Origin: Anaerolineales bacterium
GTDB taxonomy: Bacteria > Chloroflexota > Anaerolineae > Anaerolineales > Villigracilaceae
Assembly (NCBI GenBank): GCA_016928525.1
Contig: JAFGKO010000212.1
Coordinates: 1-13,358, forward strand
Direction: 5' to 3'
Length of the DNA stretch: 13,358 bases
The notes below the pieces were generated by a model, which was given only the letters and a program-made list of their open reading frames with translations, was not told the origin of the DNA and did not search any database. The position numbers and the translations under genes are program-made. Shown one piece after another: positions 5,802-13,358 of this stretch. How positions within the stretch are numbered: position 1 is the stretch's first letter; each line of letters begins with the position of its first letter.

Positions 5802-7144
5802 GTTTCTGGCGGAAAACCTGGACCATGCTGAAAGAAGATGCGCTGCTGGGAAAAGTCATTCGCAACAGCGCGCATCTTTTTACCAGCAATGGTCTGAGTC
5901 TGGTCCTGAGCATGGTACAGGGCATCCTGGCTGCACGACTGCTCGGCCCGGCCGGGTTTGGCCTGGTTGGAATTGTGATGGGCTACGCTTCGACGGTCAA
6001 TGGCCTGCTCTCGTTTCGGATGAGCGAACTGGTTGTTCGCTACGGGGGAGAGTATTTGGAACGCAACGAACGGGACCGAGTAGCTGCCCTCGTTAAAGCG
6101 GCCAGTCTCACCGAGGGAGCGGTTTCCGTGCTGGCCTTCCTGGTTGTCCTGCTGAGCGCCGGGTTGGCCACCCGTTACTTTGCCAAGACGCCCGGCACAG
6201 AGATGCTTTTCATCGTTTATGCGCTGGGATTGCTGGCTAATTTCAACATCGAGACCTCCACTGGCATCTTGCAGGTGACCGATAAGATCCGCCTGCAAGG
6301 TGTTATTAATTTAATGCAGACGATCATCACAGCGAGTGTCATTACCGCTGCATTTTTCCTGCAAGGCAGTTTGCAAATCGTACTGGGTGCTTATTTACTT
6401 GGCAAAATTATTTTAGGGTTGGGCATGTTCATTACCGCGCAAGTTCATTTGCGCCGCGCCCTCCAGCGTAGTTGGTGGACGGCTTCCGTCAAATCTCTCC
6501 CTTCGTTCAAAGAAATGGCGAGGTTTTCCATCAGCTCGAACCTGAGTGCCACTGCTATCCTTGTCTTCCGGGAGAGTGAAATCTTGTGGGTGGGTTTTTT
6601 CCTGACAAGTGAAGCGGCGGGATATTACAAGGCTGCCTACGCGATCATCAGCTTGTTGTCCGTGCCTGCCAATCCGCTCATTTTGACGGTTTATCCTGAA
6701 CTCAATCGTCTTGTGGTCCAGAAGGCCTGGCCGCGCTTGCGCGATTTCTTGCGCAAAGTAACCACGCTCTCCTTTTCTTACAACATACTCTTGGCTTTAG
6801 GACTGGTACTCTTTGGTCGCTGGGTGTTGTGGATTTACGGCGAACAATACGTGGTGGCCTATCCCGCCATGATGGCACTGCTGATGGGCTTTGTTTTTAA
6901 CTACACTTTGTTCTGGAACCGCCCATTGTTGCTTTCGCTGGGATTGCCAGAATTTCCGTTAAAGGCCACCGTCCTGGCAGGTGTGACAAAACTGGCATTG
7001 GCCTTTCCGATTGTGCCGCGTTTTGGCTACGTGGCTGAAGCTGCGTTGTTATCGTTTTACTATATTGCTTCCGTTGGTGCGATTGTCTGGCGCGGCATGA
7101 AAGAAATTCGTCACAAGGAATTGTCGAACCGCGAAGCACACTAA
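5798..7144 (+). CDS. Wzx-like polysaccharide flippase (MOP/MVF superfamily)
   Basis: A polytopic membrane protein of about 448 residues with roughly 12-14 hydrophobic helices. RLLGPAGFGLVGIVMGYAS (47-65) with a preceding amphipathic N-terminus is typical of oligosaccharide-unit flippases that move lipid-linked sugars across the cytoplasmic membrane. SEAAGYYKAAYAIISLLSVP (271-290) is a second family-like block. The start is uncertain: GTG 5798 gives a GTGA overlap with the epimerase stop and suits coupled translation, ATG 5825 has no clear ribosome site, and ATG 5753 would lie deep inside the epimerase. The last residues (NREAH) and the stop are encoded by the left arm of the repeat at 7128-7196, so the native C-terminus may have been replaced. 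Confidence 0.88.
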   Translation: MSFWRKTWTMLKEDALLGKVIRNSAHLFTSNGLSLVLSMVQGILAARLLGPAGFGLVGIVMGYASTVNGLLSFRMSELVVRYGGEYLERNERDRVAALVKAASLTEGAVSVLAFLVVLLSAGLATRYFAKTPGTEMLFIVYALGLLANFNIETSTGILQVTDKIRLQGVINLMQTIITASVITAAFFLQGSLQIVLGAYLLGKIILGLGMFITAQVHLRRALQRSWWTASVKSLPSFKEMARFSISSNLSATAILVFRESEILWVGFFLTSEAAGYYKAAYAIISLLSVPANPLILTVYPELNRLVVQKAWPRLRDFLRKVTTLSFSYNILLALGLVLFGRWVLWIYGEQYVVAYPAMMALLMGFVFNYTLFWNRPLLLSLGLPEFPLKATVLAGVTKLALAFPIVPRFGYVAEAALLSFYYIASVGAIVWRGMKEIRHKELSNREAH

Positions 7145-7196
7145 GACCACAAAGAAAACCGAAAGAAACCTTCGCGCGCTTGGCGTTCTTTGCGGT
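7128..7196. repeat. AAAG-periodic imperfect inverted repeat, copy 1
   Basis: Two 27-nt arms (7128-7154 and 7170-7196) are complementary at 19 of 27 positions, with a 15-nt loop; several mismatches would be G-U pairs in RNA. The left arm runs ACCGCGAAGCACAC and on to CACAAAG; the right arm ends in TTCTTTGCGGT. It contains the flippase stop codon (TAA 7142-7144). GGTGA at 7194-7198, six nt before the next ATG, serves as that gene's ribosome site. It resembles the copy at 8332-8403. Repeats of this CACAAAG/CTTTGCG style are common between genes in several environmental phyla (from memory). Confidence 0.65.
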
Positions 7197-7204
7197 GAAA
7201 ACAT

Positions 7205-8335
7205 ATGAGAATTGCTGTCATCACCAACTCCCGTATTCCCTCCCTCACGGCCAATTCTATCCAGGCCATGAAGGTGTGCCAGGCATTGGCACACCTTGGG
7301 CACGAGATCCGCGTTCTCGCCCCACTTGAGACAGAACCTGCCGTCTGGGAAGAGCTTGCTGCGCACTATGGCCTGTCCACAAGGTTTGAGATCGAGTGGC
7401 TGCCATCTATTCCTGCGCTCAAGCGCTACGACTTCACCGTTCATTCTATTGTTGCGGCGCGCAAGTTCAAAGCGGATATGGTCTACACCTGGCTGCTCAA
7501 CCCGGCTGTCTTGGCGCTTTGGCTGGGTTTTCCGGTGATTTTGGAGATGCACGCCGAAGTGACCGGTCGTCTGGGTCCGTGGCTAATGCGCCGTTTTTGG
7601 CGCTCATCCACGCCAAAGCGGATGCTGGCGACGACCCGTCCGCTGCGAGACGCCATCGAAGCGGTAGCAGGCCTGACGTTCCCGGAAGATGCGGTACAGA
7701 TTGCGCCCAACGGCGTGGATATGGCTCAGTATGAGTCCCTGCCCGATGCGGCTGAAGCCCGTCGTCGTCTTGGATTGGAAGAAAAAGCGACCGTTGGCTT
7801 TACGGGGCACATCTACCCCGGCCGCGGTGCGGATTTGTTGTTCAAGTTGGCAGGGCGGATGCCCGATGTCAATTTCCTGTGGGTGGGCGGCACACCGGAC
7901 GAGGTAGCCTACTGGCGCGACCGGCTAGCGGATGCGGGCGCTTCGAACGTGACCATGACCGGCTTTGTGGAAAACAGCCGCCTGCCGCTCTATCAGGCTG
8001 CCGCCGATGTTTTGTTGATGCCCTATGGGCGTTCGATCTCGGCCTCCAGCGGACAGGATATTGCCGAAGTGATCAATCCGATGAAAATGTTCGATTACAT
8101 GGCGGCGGGACGCGCAATTGTGTCTGCCGATTTGCCGGTCATCCATGAAGTGTTGAACGATGAGAATGCCATCTTTTGCGAGCCTAGCGATGCTGACGCC
8201 TGGGAGCGCACACTGCGGACTTTGCTGGCCGATACGCCTCAGCGGTCGGCATTGGGCGTGCAGGCGCGAAAGGACGTAGCCGGGTATACTTGGGTCGCCC
8301 GCGCAGAACGTGCGCTGGAGGGGTTTGGAACTTAA
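7205..8335 (+). CDS. GT4-family glycosyltransferase
   Basis: A 376-residue GT-B-fold enzyme, probably cytoplasmic and membrane-associated, adding a sugar from a nucleotide donor to the lipid-linked repeat unit. The acceptor-side domain begins MRIAVITNSR (1-10). The linker region has APNGVDMAQY (167-176). The donor-side domain has VGFTGHIYPGRGADLL (197-212) and NPMKMFDYMAAGRAIVSAD (291-309). The second Glu of the usual EX7E motif is Asp297 (FDYMAAG). ATG 7205 follows GGTGA by 6 nt, and that site belongs to the repeat arm. Donor and acceptor cannot be read from sequence. It lies between two copies of the same repeat family, as if the gene had been set apart from its neighbours. Confidence 0.9.
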   Translation: MRIAVITNSRIPSLTANSIQAMKVCQALAHLGHEIRVLAPLETEPAVWEELAAHYGLSTRFEIEWLPSIPALKRYDFTVHSIVAARKFKADMVYTWLLNPAVLALWLGFPVILEMHAEVTGRLGPWLMRRFWRSSTPKRMLATTRPLRDAIEAVAGLTFPEDAVQIAPNGVDMAQYESLPDAAEARRRLGLEEKATVGFTGHIYPGRGADLLFKLAGRMPDVNFLWVGGTPDEVAYWRDRLADAGASNVTMTGFVENSRLPLYQAAADVLLMPYGRSISASSGQDIAEVINPMKMFDYMAAGRAIVSADLPVIHEVLNDENAIFCEPSDADAWERTLRTLLADTPQRSALGVQARKDVAGYTWVARAERALEGFGT

Positions 8336-8403
8336 CACAAAGCTTCAAAGACACAAAGAAAAATTGAAATTTATGCCTTTGAGACTCTGTAACTTGGTGG
8401 TAA
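8332..8403. repeat. AAAG-periodic imperfect inverted repeat, copy 2
   Basis: Arms 8332-8358 and 8377-8403 are complementary at 20 of 27 positions around an 18-nt AT-rich loop. The left arm is TTAACACAAAG followed by CTTCAAAGACACAAAG; the right arm ends CTTGGTGGTAA. The stop codon of the preceding GT4 (TAA 8333-8335) lies in its first bases. The right arm offers GGTGG (8396-8400), a poor ribosome site 12 nt before ATG 8413. It nearly fills the gap between the two genes, as copy 1 does. Confidence 0.65.
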
Positions 8404-8412
8404 AAAACGTTT

Positions 8413-10050
8413 ATGTATCGTCACTTACTCTGGATGTTGCCTGTCAGTCTTTCGTTGGGGGCGGTTTTGTCATTTTTACAACCCGGGAACTGGCTGGTTG
8501 GTTGGCTGGCTTTCTCTTCCCTTTTACTTCTTTCTTTCTGGCTCTTCTCCCTCCTCCACCGTTGGGCTGGTGGCGGACGTGCGCTGGCCTGGATGGTTGC
8601 GCTGGCCTTCGCTCTGCGACTTGTCACTGGCGTAGGAGTTTACCTGGCTCTGCCTGTGAATGGTTATGACGACGTCGATGATCGCGCCGGTTTTTTCTTC
8701 ACCGACGCCCACCGCCGCGATGACCAGGCCTGGGACTTGGCGCAATCAGATGAATCGATTCTCTCTGCCTTCAACAAGACCTACCATACCGATCAGTATG
8801 GCGGTTTGCTAGCATTCACCTCACTGGCCTATCGCCTACTCTCCCCTGACGCGCACCGCCCAATCCTGTTGATCTTGCTTTCGGCGATTGTTGCTGCGTT
8901 GGGAATGCCTTTCTTCTGGCGCGCGGCGCGGCTGTCCTTTGGGGAGCAGGTTGCACTTGTTGCTGGCTGGATACTTGTGCTCTATCCCGAAAGCTTGCTG
9001 TTGGGCGGCGCGGTCATGCGCGAGCCGTATCTAATAACTTTGGGTGCGATGTCCTTGTGGGGATTTGTGGCTTGGCAATTTCACCCTGTCCTCGCCAGTG
9101 CCGCCCCGTCCTGGCCCGGACGGGACAGGGCGGGCACAGGTGAGCGTAGTCGAAGGGCCTGGCTCCCTCCTTCGGGGATAATATGGCTCGGCCTCGGTCT
9201 GGTTGGTATGTTGCTGGTCTCACCTGTTGTGGCGCTGTTCACATTGGTTATTCTTGCTGGTTGGTCGTGGATGGCACGTGAGCATGGCAGGCTTTCGTGG
9301 TTCTCGTTTTTTGCTGCGGTTTTGGTCCTGGTAGTCGGGTTGGTGTTGTTGGCCTGGGCGCTCAACCGTCAGGGCAACTTTGGCGGTGGGCCGTTGGGCG
9401 TGATTAGCGGCTGGTTCCGAGAAGCGGTGAAATGGGACGTGTATCAACTGGAGCGCGGCTCAGGCTGGGTGCAGAAGCTGTTCGATGAAATGCCTGAATG
9501 GTTACGTTTGCCCTTTGTGGCTATTTATGGGATCTTCCAACCTGTCTTGCCTGCCGCCTTTATCGAACCTACCACGCTCACCTGGCGTATCACCGGTATC
9601 GCTCGCGCTCTGGGCTGGTATCTTCTTTGGCCGGTGCTGCTTTATGCCTTCATTGCTGCCTGGAAGAACAAGAAAACGCGCGAGCGGAATCTGTGGTTAT
9701 GGATCACGGTTATTTCTTGGTCCTGGATTATTCTGACTACCTTGCGTGGTGGCGGCGACCAGTGGGACAATCCACGTTACCGGGCGATTTTACTCCTTTG
9801 GCAGTCTCTCGCAGCGGCTTACGCCTGGTCTTGCTTCCGTGTCCGGTCTGATTCCTGGCTGGTGCGCATCTTTCTCGTAGAATCGATTTTCCTAGCTTTT
9901 TTCACGCAATGGTACTTGAGTCGCTATTTTCATATCGGAGGTCAGATTCCTTTCGGGTGGATGGTCGCTCTGATTATCGGAAGCAGCTTCATCGTCCTGG
10001 TAGGAGGCGGGCTGTGGGATTGCTCGCGAAGCAGAAAGCCGGGTGCTTGA
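8413..10050 (+). CDS. Polytopic membrane protein, candidate GT-C glycosyltransferase or Wzy-like polymerase
   Basis: A 545-residue protein with about ten or more hydrophobic segments (for example 5-22, 27-48, 58-80, 150-168, 178-197, 205-222, 256-284, 296-316, 400-416, 427-443, 485-500, 513-532). An acidic loop after the third segment (NGYDDVDDRAGFF, 83-95) followed by DAHRRDDQAWDLA (98-110) is reminiscent of the first external loop of GT-C transferases, where Asp residues are catalytic. GGDQWDNPRYRA (447-458) is another polar block facing a helix. I do not recognise a named family. Position between flippase, GT4 and GMD suggests a role in polymerising or transferring lipid-linked sugar. Residues ~225-253 are encoded by a GC-rich repeat-like insert. 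The ribosome site is weak. Confidence 0.75.
   Translation: MYRHLLWMLPVSLSLGAVLSFLQPGNWLVGWLAFSSLLLLSFWLFSLLHRWAGGGRALAWMVALAFALRLVTGVGVYLALPVNGYDDVDDRAGFFFTDAHRRDDQAWDLAQSDESILSAFNKTYHTDQYGGLLAFTSLAYRLLSPDAHRPILLILLSAIVAALGMPFFWRAARLSFGEQVALVAGWILVLYPESLLLGGAVMREPYLITLGAMSLWGFVAWQFHPVLASAAPSWPGRDRAGTGERSRRAWLPPSGIIWLGLGLVGMLLVSPVVALFTLVILAGWSWMAREHGRLSWFSFFAAVLVLVVGLVLLAWALNRQGNFGGGPLGVISGWFREAVKWDVYQLERGSGWVQKLFDEMPEWLRLPFVAIYGIFQPVLPAAFIEPTTLTWRITGIARALGWYLLWPVLLYAFIAAWKNKKTRERNLWLWITVISWSWIILTTLRGGGDQWDNPRYRAILLLWQSLAAAYAWSCFRVRSDSWLVRIFLVESIFLAFFTQWYLSRYFHIGGQIPFGWMVALIIGSSFIVLVGGGLWDCSRSRKPGA
9084..9157. repeat. GC-rich repeat-like segment inserted in frame in the membrane protein gene
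   Basis: The segment is dense in self-complementarity: CCCGTCC (9105-9111) with GGACGGG (9118-9124), CCCTGTCC (9084-9091) with GGACAGGG (9123-9130), and GTGCCGCCC (9098-9106) nearly matching GGGCGGGCAC (9128-9137). It ends with GTGAGCGTAGTCGAAGG (9140-9156), a form of the TGAGCGNAGTCGAAGG interspersed motif I recall from many bacterial genomes, read here as the peptide ERSRR. The frame is kept; the added peptide is Pro/Arg/Ala-rich (about residues 225-253) and sits between two membrane helices. Confidence 0.6.
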
Positions 10051-10074
10051 CTTCTTTTGGGTAAGGTTTATAAT
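10047..10074 (+). promoter_or_regulatory. Strong sigma-70-type promoter upstream of gmd
   Basis: TTGACT (10047-10052) and TATAAT (10069-10074) with a 16-bp spacer: five of six and six of six consensus matches. The TGA inside the -35 is the stop codon of the preceding membrane protein gene. Initiation would fall near 10081, leaving a leader of about 25 nt with GAGGAG 5 nt before ATG 10106. This gives the gmd-GT2-GT4 block its own promoter inside the locus. Confidence 0.7.
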
Positions 10075-10088
10075 TCAGCAACTGAATT
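10072..10088. promoter_or_regulatory. Palindrome over the gmd -10 and start point, possible operator
   Basis: AATTCAG (10072-10078), CAA, CTGAATT (10082-10088): perfect 7-bp arms with a 3-nt centre. It overlaps the 3' half of the -10 box and the predicted transcription start, a usual place for a repressor site. As RNA it would be only a short, weak hairpin. No regulator gene is in the window. Confidence 0.4.
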
Positions 10089-10096
10089 TTGCTTGA

Positions 10097-11071
<975 letters not shown>

Positions 11072-11077
11072 CAGGGA

Positions 11078-12046
11078 ATGATGCCTAACCTTTCTCTTGT
11101 TGTTCCAGTTTATAACGAAGCGGAGAATTTGCGACTGCTTTTTGATGCCATTCACGAAGCACTCGATCCTTGGCCTCGTCCTTGGGAAGTAGTGTTTGTG
11201 GATGACGGTAGCACTGACGATAGTCTGAATGTTTTGAACGAGCTGGCAGAACAGGATTCACAACATGTACGCGTTGTATCCTTTCGCCGTAATTTCGGGC
11301 AGACCGCCGCTATTGTGGCCGGGTTGGATCATTCCCAAGGTGAAATCATCGTCCTGTTGGATGCAGATATGCAAAACGACCCTGCTGACATTCCAATGAT
11401 GCTCGGTAAGCTGGATGAGGGCTATGACTTGGTCAGCGGCTGGCGTAAGGCAAGAAAGGATTCCTACTTAACCCGTATACTGCCGTCAAACCTTGCGAAT
11501 TGGCTCATCTCGCGCGTTACGCGCGTACGTTTACATGATTATGGTTGTACTCTCAAGGCTTATCGGCGAGATGTGTTGGAAGGTTTTCGTCTTTACGGTG
11601 AAATGCATCGCTTCATTCCGGTATTTGCCAATTGGGTGGGAGCGCGTATCACCGAAGTGCAGGTCAATCATCACCCGCGTAAATTTGGCAAGTCCAAAGT
11701 TGGTCTCGAGCGCATAGTGAAGGTCGTTCTCGACCTGTTTACGGTCAAGTTCCTGGTTAGCTATTCTTCAAAGCCGATTTATCTATTCGGTGGTACTGGC
11801 TTGGGTTTGATCTTTGGGGGCGGCGTCATGCTCTCCTACCTGTTTGTGCGGCGTATTCTTGGGACGATATCGGTTTTAGGATCGCCGTTATTTCAGCTGG
11901 CCGTGATGTTTTTGATATTGGGATTTCAATCCTTTTTAATGGGTTTGATCGCCGAAATGTTGGTGCGTACGTACTATGAATCCCAGCGAAAACCGACCTA
12001 TCGCGTTCGCAAGACCATCAATTTGCCTGAAAATAAAAAATCCTAA
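11078..12046 (+). CDS. Membrane-anchored GT2 glycosyltransferase (DPM1/GtrB/ArnC-like)
   Basis: A 322-residue GT-A-fold transferase, likely moving a sugar from a nucleotide donor to polyprenyl phosphate at the inner face of the membrane. LVVPVYNEAENL (7-18) starts the domain, VDDGSTDDS (41-49) binds the nucleotide, DADMQNDP (95-102) holds the metal-binding DxD, and HHPRKFGKSKVGLERI (198-213) matches the polyprenyl-P transferase block. Two C-terminal membrane helices (about 233-257 and 268-295) match GtrB/ArnC. Two start codons stand in tandem (11078 and 11081); AGGGA at 11073-11077 touches the first, so the second may be the one used. It sits 6 nt after gmd; its stop TAA is directly followed by the next ATG. 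Confidence 0.9.
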   Translation: MMPNLSLVVPVYNEAENLRLLFDAIHEALDPWPRPWEVVFVDDGSTDDSLNVLNELAEQDSQHVRVVSFRRNFGQTAAIVAGLDHSQGEIIVLLDADMQNDPADIPMMLGKLDEGYDLVSGWRKARKDSYLTRILPSNLANWLISRVTRVRLHDYGCTLKAYRRDVLEGFRLYGEMHRFIPVFANWVGARITEVQVNHHPRKFGKSKVGLERIVKVVLDLFTVKFLVSYSSKPIYLFGGTGLGLIFGGGVMLSYLFVRRILGTISVLGSPLFQLAVMFLILGFQSFLMGLIAEMLVRTYYESQRKPTYRVRKTINLPENKKS

Positions 12047-13180
12047 ATGAAAATTCTGGTGCTCATCCATGAGTTTCCGCCTGTTGGCGGCGGCGGCGGG
12101 CGGGCAGCACAGGATCTTTGCCGTGGTCTGGCCGAGCGGGGACATGAAATCACCGTTCTGACTGCACACCTCAAGGGACTCCCGCAGGCAGAAACTGAAG
12201 ATGGTATTCGCATTCTACGCCTGCCATCTATGCGACGTGAAGCTTTCCGGGCCGATTTAATCGCAATGGGTGGATACGTTCTCTCTGGACTTTGGGCTGG
12301 CTACCGTTATATAAAACATTGGCATCCTGATATGCTTCACGTGCATTTTGCGGTCCCGGCTGGGGCGTTAGCCTGGACACTATCTCGGTGGACGGGCGTG
12401 CCTTACGCGCTGACCGTGCACCTTGGTGATGTACCTGGCGGCGTACCGGAAAAGACCGAGAAATGGTTCAAATGGGTGCAACCTTTCACCCAACCAATCT
12501 GGCGGGATGCGAGACACGTAGTGGCTGTCAGTGAGTTTACTCGTCAATTAGCTCTCAAACATTACACTCGTGAAATCGAAGTCATCCCTAATGGTGTGGA
12601 TATGGATCGGTTACGGCCGGCAGGCATACAGGTCAATGAACCGCCGCGCATTGTGTTCGCAGGGCGTTTCATGGTGCAAAAGAATCCCCTGCAGATCGTG
12701 CATACGCTGGCCGAGTTGAAAGATTTGTCCTGGCAATGTGTCATGCTGGGTGATGGCCCTTTGATGCCCGATGTGCAACAGGCGATCCTTGAGTATGGTT
12801 TACAGGAACGCTTCACTCTGCCTGGTTGGGTCACGCCCGAGGAAGTGCTAACCTGGTTTGACCGCAGTGACATCCTTTTTATGCCCTCACATTCGGAAGG
12901 GTTGCCGGTGGTGGGGGTGCAGGCATTGGCCAAAGGACTGGCACTTGTAGTCAGCAAAATCGGCGGTTTTGTGGATTTAGTGGCTGAAGGGCAGAGTGGT
13001 TTTTTAGTAGATGGAAACCAGCCCTCTGGGTTTTCAATCGCCTTGCGGCAATTGCTTTCTCACCAAGATAATCTGCATCGATTCAGAGAAGCCAGCCTGC
13101 AAAAGGCTATTTATTTTGACATCGAGCGAATGGTGGAACAATACGATCGAATTTTCTTAACGATTGATGAAGTGAGTTGA
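12047..13180 (+). CDS. GT4-family glycosyltransferase
   Basis: A 377-residue GT-B-fold enzyme. The N-terminus has HEFPPVGGGGGRAAQDL (8-24), the glycine-rich loop typical of GT4 members. LHVHFAVPAGALAW (97-110), VVAVSEFTR (158-166) and VIPNGVDMDRLRP (179-191) follow. The donor domain has FAGRFMVQKNPL (204-215) and HSEGLPVVGVQALAKG (282-297). The first Glu of EX7E is E284; the second is Gln292. The ATG abuts the GT2 stop (TAAATG) with no visible Shine-Dalgarno, so reinitiation after GT2 is likely. Last complete gene; no terminator is seen after its TGA. Donor and acceptor are unknown. Confidence 0.92.
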   Translation: MKILVLIHEFPPVGGGGGRAAQDLCRGLAERGHEITVLTAHLKGLPQAETEDGIRILRLPSMRREAFRADLIAMGGYVLSGLWAGYRYIKHWHPDMLHVHFAVPAGALAWTLSRWTGVPYALTVHLGDVPGGVPEKTEKWFKWVQPFTQPIWRDARHVVAVSEFTRQLALKHYTREIEVIPNGVDMDRLRPAGIQVNEPPRIVFAGRFMVQKNPLQIVHTLAELKDLSWQCVMLGDGPLMPDVQQAILEYGLQERFTLPGWVTPEEVLTWFDRSDILFMPSHSEGLPVVGVQALAKGLALVVSKIGGFVDLVAEGQSGFLVDGNQPSGFSIALRQLLSHQDNLHRFREASLQKAIYFDIERMVEQYDRIFLTIDEVS

Positions 13181-13248
13181 TTTATTACTATTCGATATGC
13201 TGCGATCTCCTTTGACCTCAATAAGTGCGCGTTGATATCCAAATTATG
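13181..13248. other. Intergenic stretch after the last glycosyltransferase
   Basis: An AT-rich 68-bp gap between convergent reading frames. I see no hairpin with a U-run, promoter or repeat in it. Confidence 0.4.
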
Positions 13249-13358
13249 TCAGTTGGTGGCGCTGATTTTGTCTTCGATCCATTGTCCTTCCAAGGGGATA
13301 AAGACCCCATCCACTGCACCATAGAGCCTCCTGACAGGTGTATCCTTTATCCGCTGGC
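13249..13358 (-). CDS. Partial minus-strand reading frame, possible transposase remnant
   Basis: A frame of 35 codons enters from the right edge and ends at TGA (13251-13249). It includes RRLYGAVDGVFIPLEGQW, followed by IEDKISATN. The pattern YGxxDGVxxPxxxxWxExK recalls, from memory, the start of the catalytic region in ISKra4/UPF0236-type transposases. If so, the stop comes early and the gene is truncated or frameshifted. Identity is tentative; the rest lies outside the window. Confidence 0.35.
   Translation of the reverse strand, partial: QRIKDTPVRRLYGAVDGVFIPLEGQWIEDKISATN

Noticed and set aside
7128..8403. CRISPR-like reading of the AAAG-periodic repeats
   Set aside because: Only two full copies, about 1.2 kb apart with a gene between them, imperfect and palindromic as whole units; no spacers or cas genes.
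8310..8669. Plus-strand frame of 119 codons bridging the GT4 end and the membrane protein
   Set aside because: It overlaps two better-supported frames and the repeat, and its sequence is low-complexity with no recognisable motif.

Overview
This looks like ordinary bacterial chromosome, most likely from the phylum Chloroflexi (Anaerolineae-like). That placement is an inference from protein style, the mixed Shine-Dalgarno and leaderless starts, and the interspersed repeats; no ribosomal or marker gene is present to prove it. Coding density is high. One gene (a small MscS channel) is on the minus strand. All other complete genes are on the plus strand.

Layout. (1) 1-149: left edge, with a possible 3' tail of a transposase-like reading frame and no complete gene. 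(2) 150-962, minus: MscS-type mechanosensitive channel. (3) 963-1085: divergent promoter region. (4) 1086-3374: housekeeping operon tsaE-tsaB-rimI (overlapping genes), then a family-4 [4Fe-4S] uracil-DNA glycosylase. TsaE and TsaB belong to the tRNA t6A pathway; TsaD and TsaC are not here. (5) 3418-13180: a surface-polysaccharide locus of eight genes: nucleotide-sugar 6-dehydrogenase (WbpA/WecC type), GAE-type UDP-sugar 4-epimerase, Wzx-like flippase, GT4 glycosyltransferase, a large polytopic membrane protein (GT-C or Wzy-like candidate), GDP-mannose 4,6-dehydratase, membrane-anchored GT2 transferase, and a second GT4. (6) 13181-13358: no complete gene, but a short minus-strand reading frame enters from the right edge and may be a transposase remnant.

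How the genes work together (inference from families). The dehydrogenase and epimerase would make a UDP-uronic acid (UDP-GlcNAcA and perhaps its C4 epimer), and GMD would make GDP-4-keto-6-deoxymannose. The GT4, GT2 and GT4 enzymes would assemble sugars on a lipid carrier, the flippase would move the product outward, and the 545-residue membrane protein could transfer or polymerise it. No initiating phosphoglycosyltransferase, GDP-4-keto-6-deoxymannose reductase/epimerase, Wzz or export gene lies in the window, so the locus is incomplete here.

The most notable signals are small and lie between or inside the ordinary genes: a C-terminal QLSLF (sliding-clamp-type peptide) on the glycosylase; two related imperfect inverted repeats on either side of the first GT4 that supply stop codons and a ribosome-binding site; a repeat-like GC-rich segment inserted in frame in the membrane protein; a long hairpin between the dehydrogenase and the epimerase; an extended -10 placed for a leaderless tsaE mRNA; and a strong internal promoter with a palindrome before gmd. 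I do not see a wholly new multi-gene system.
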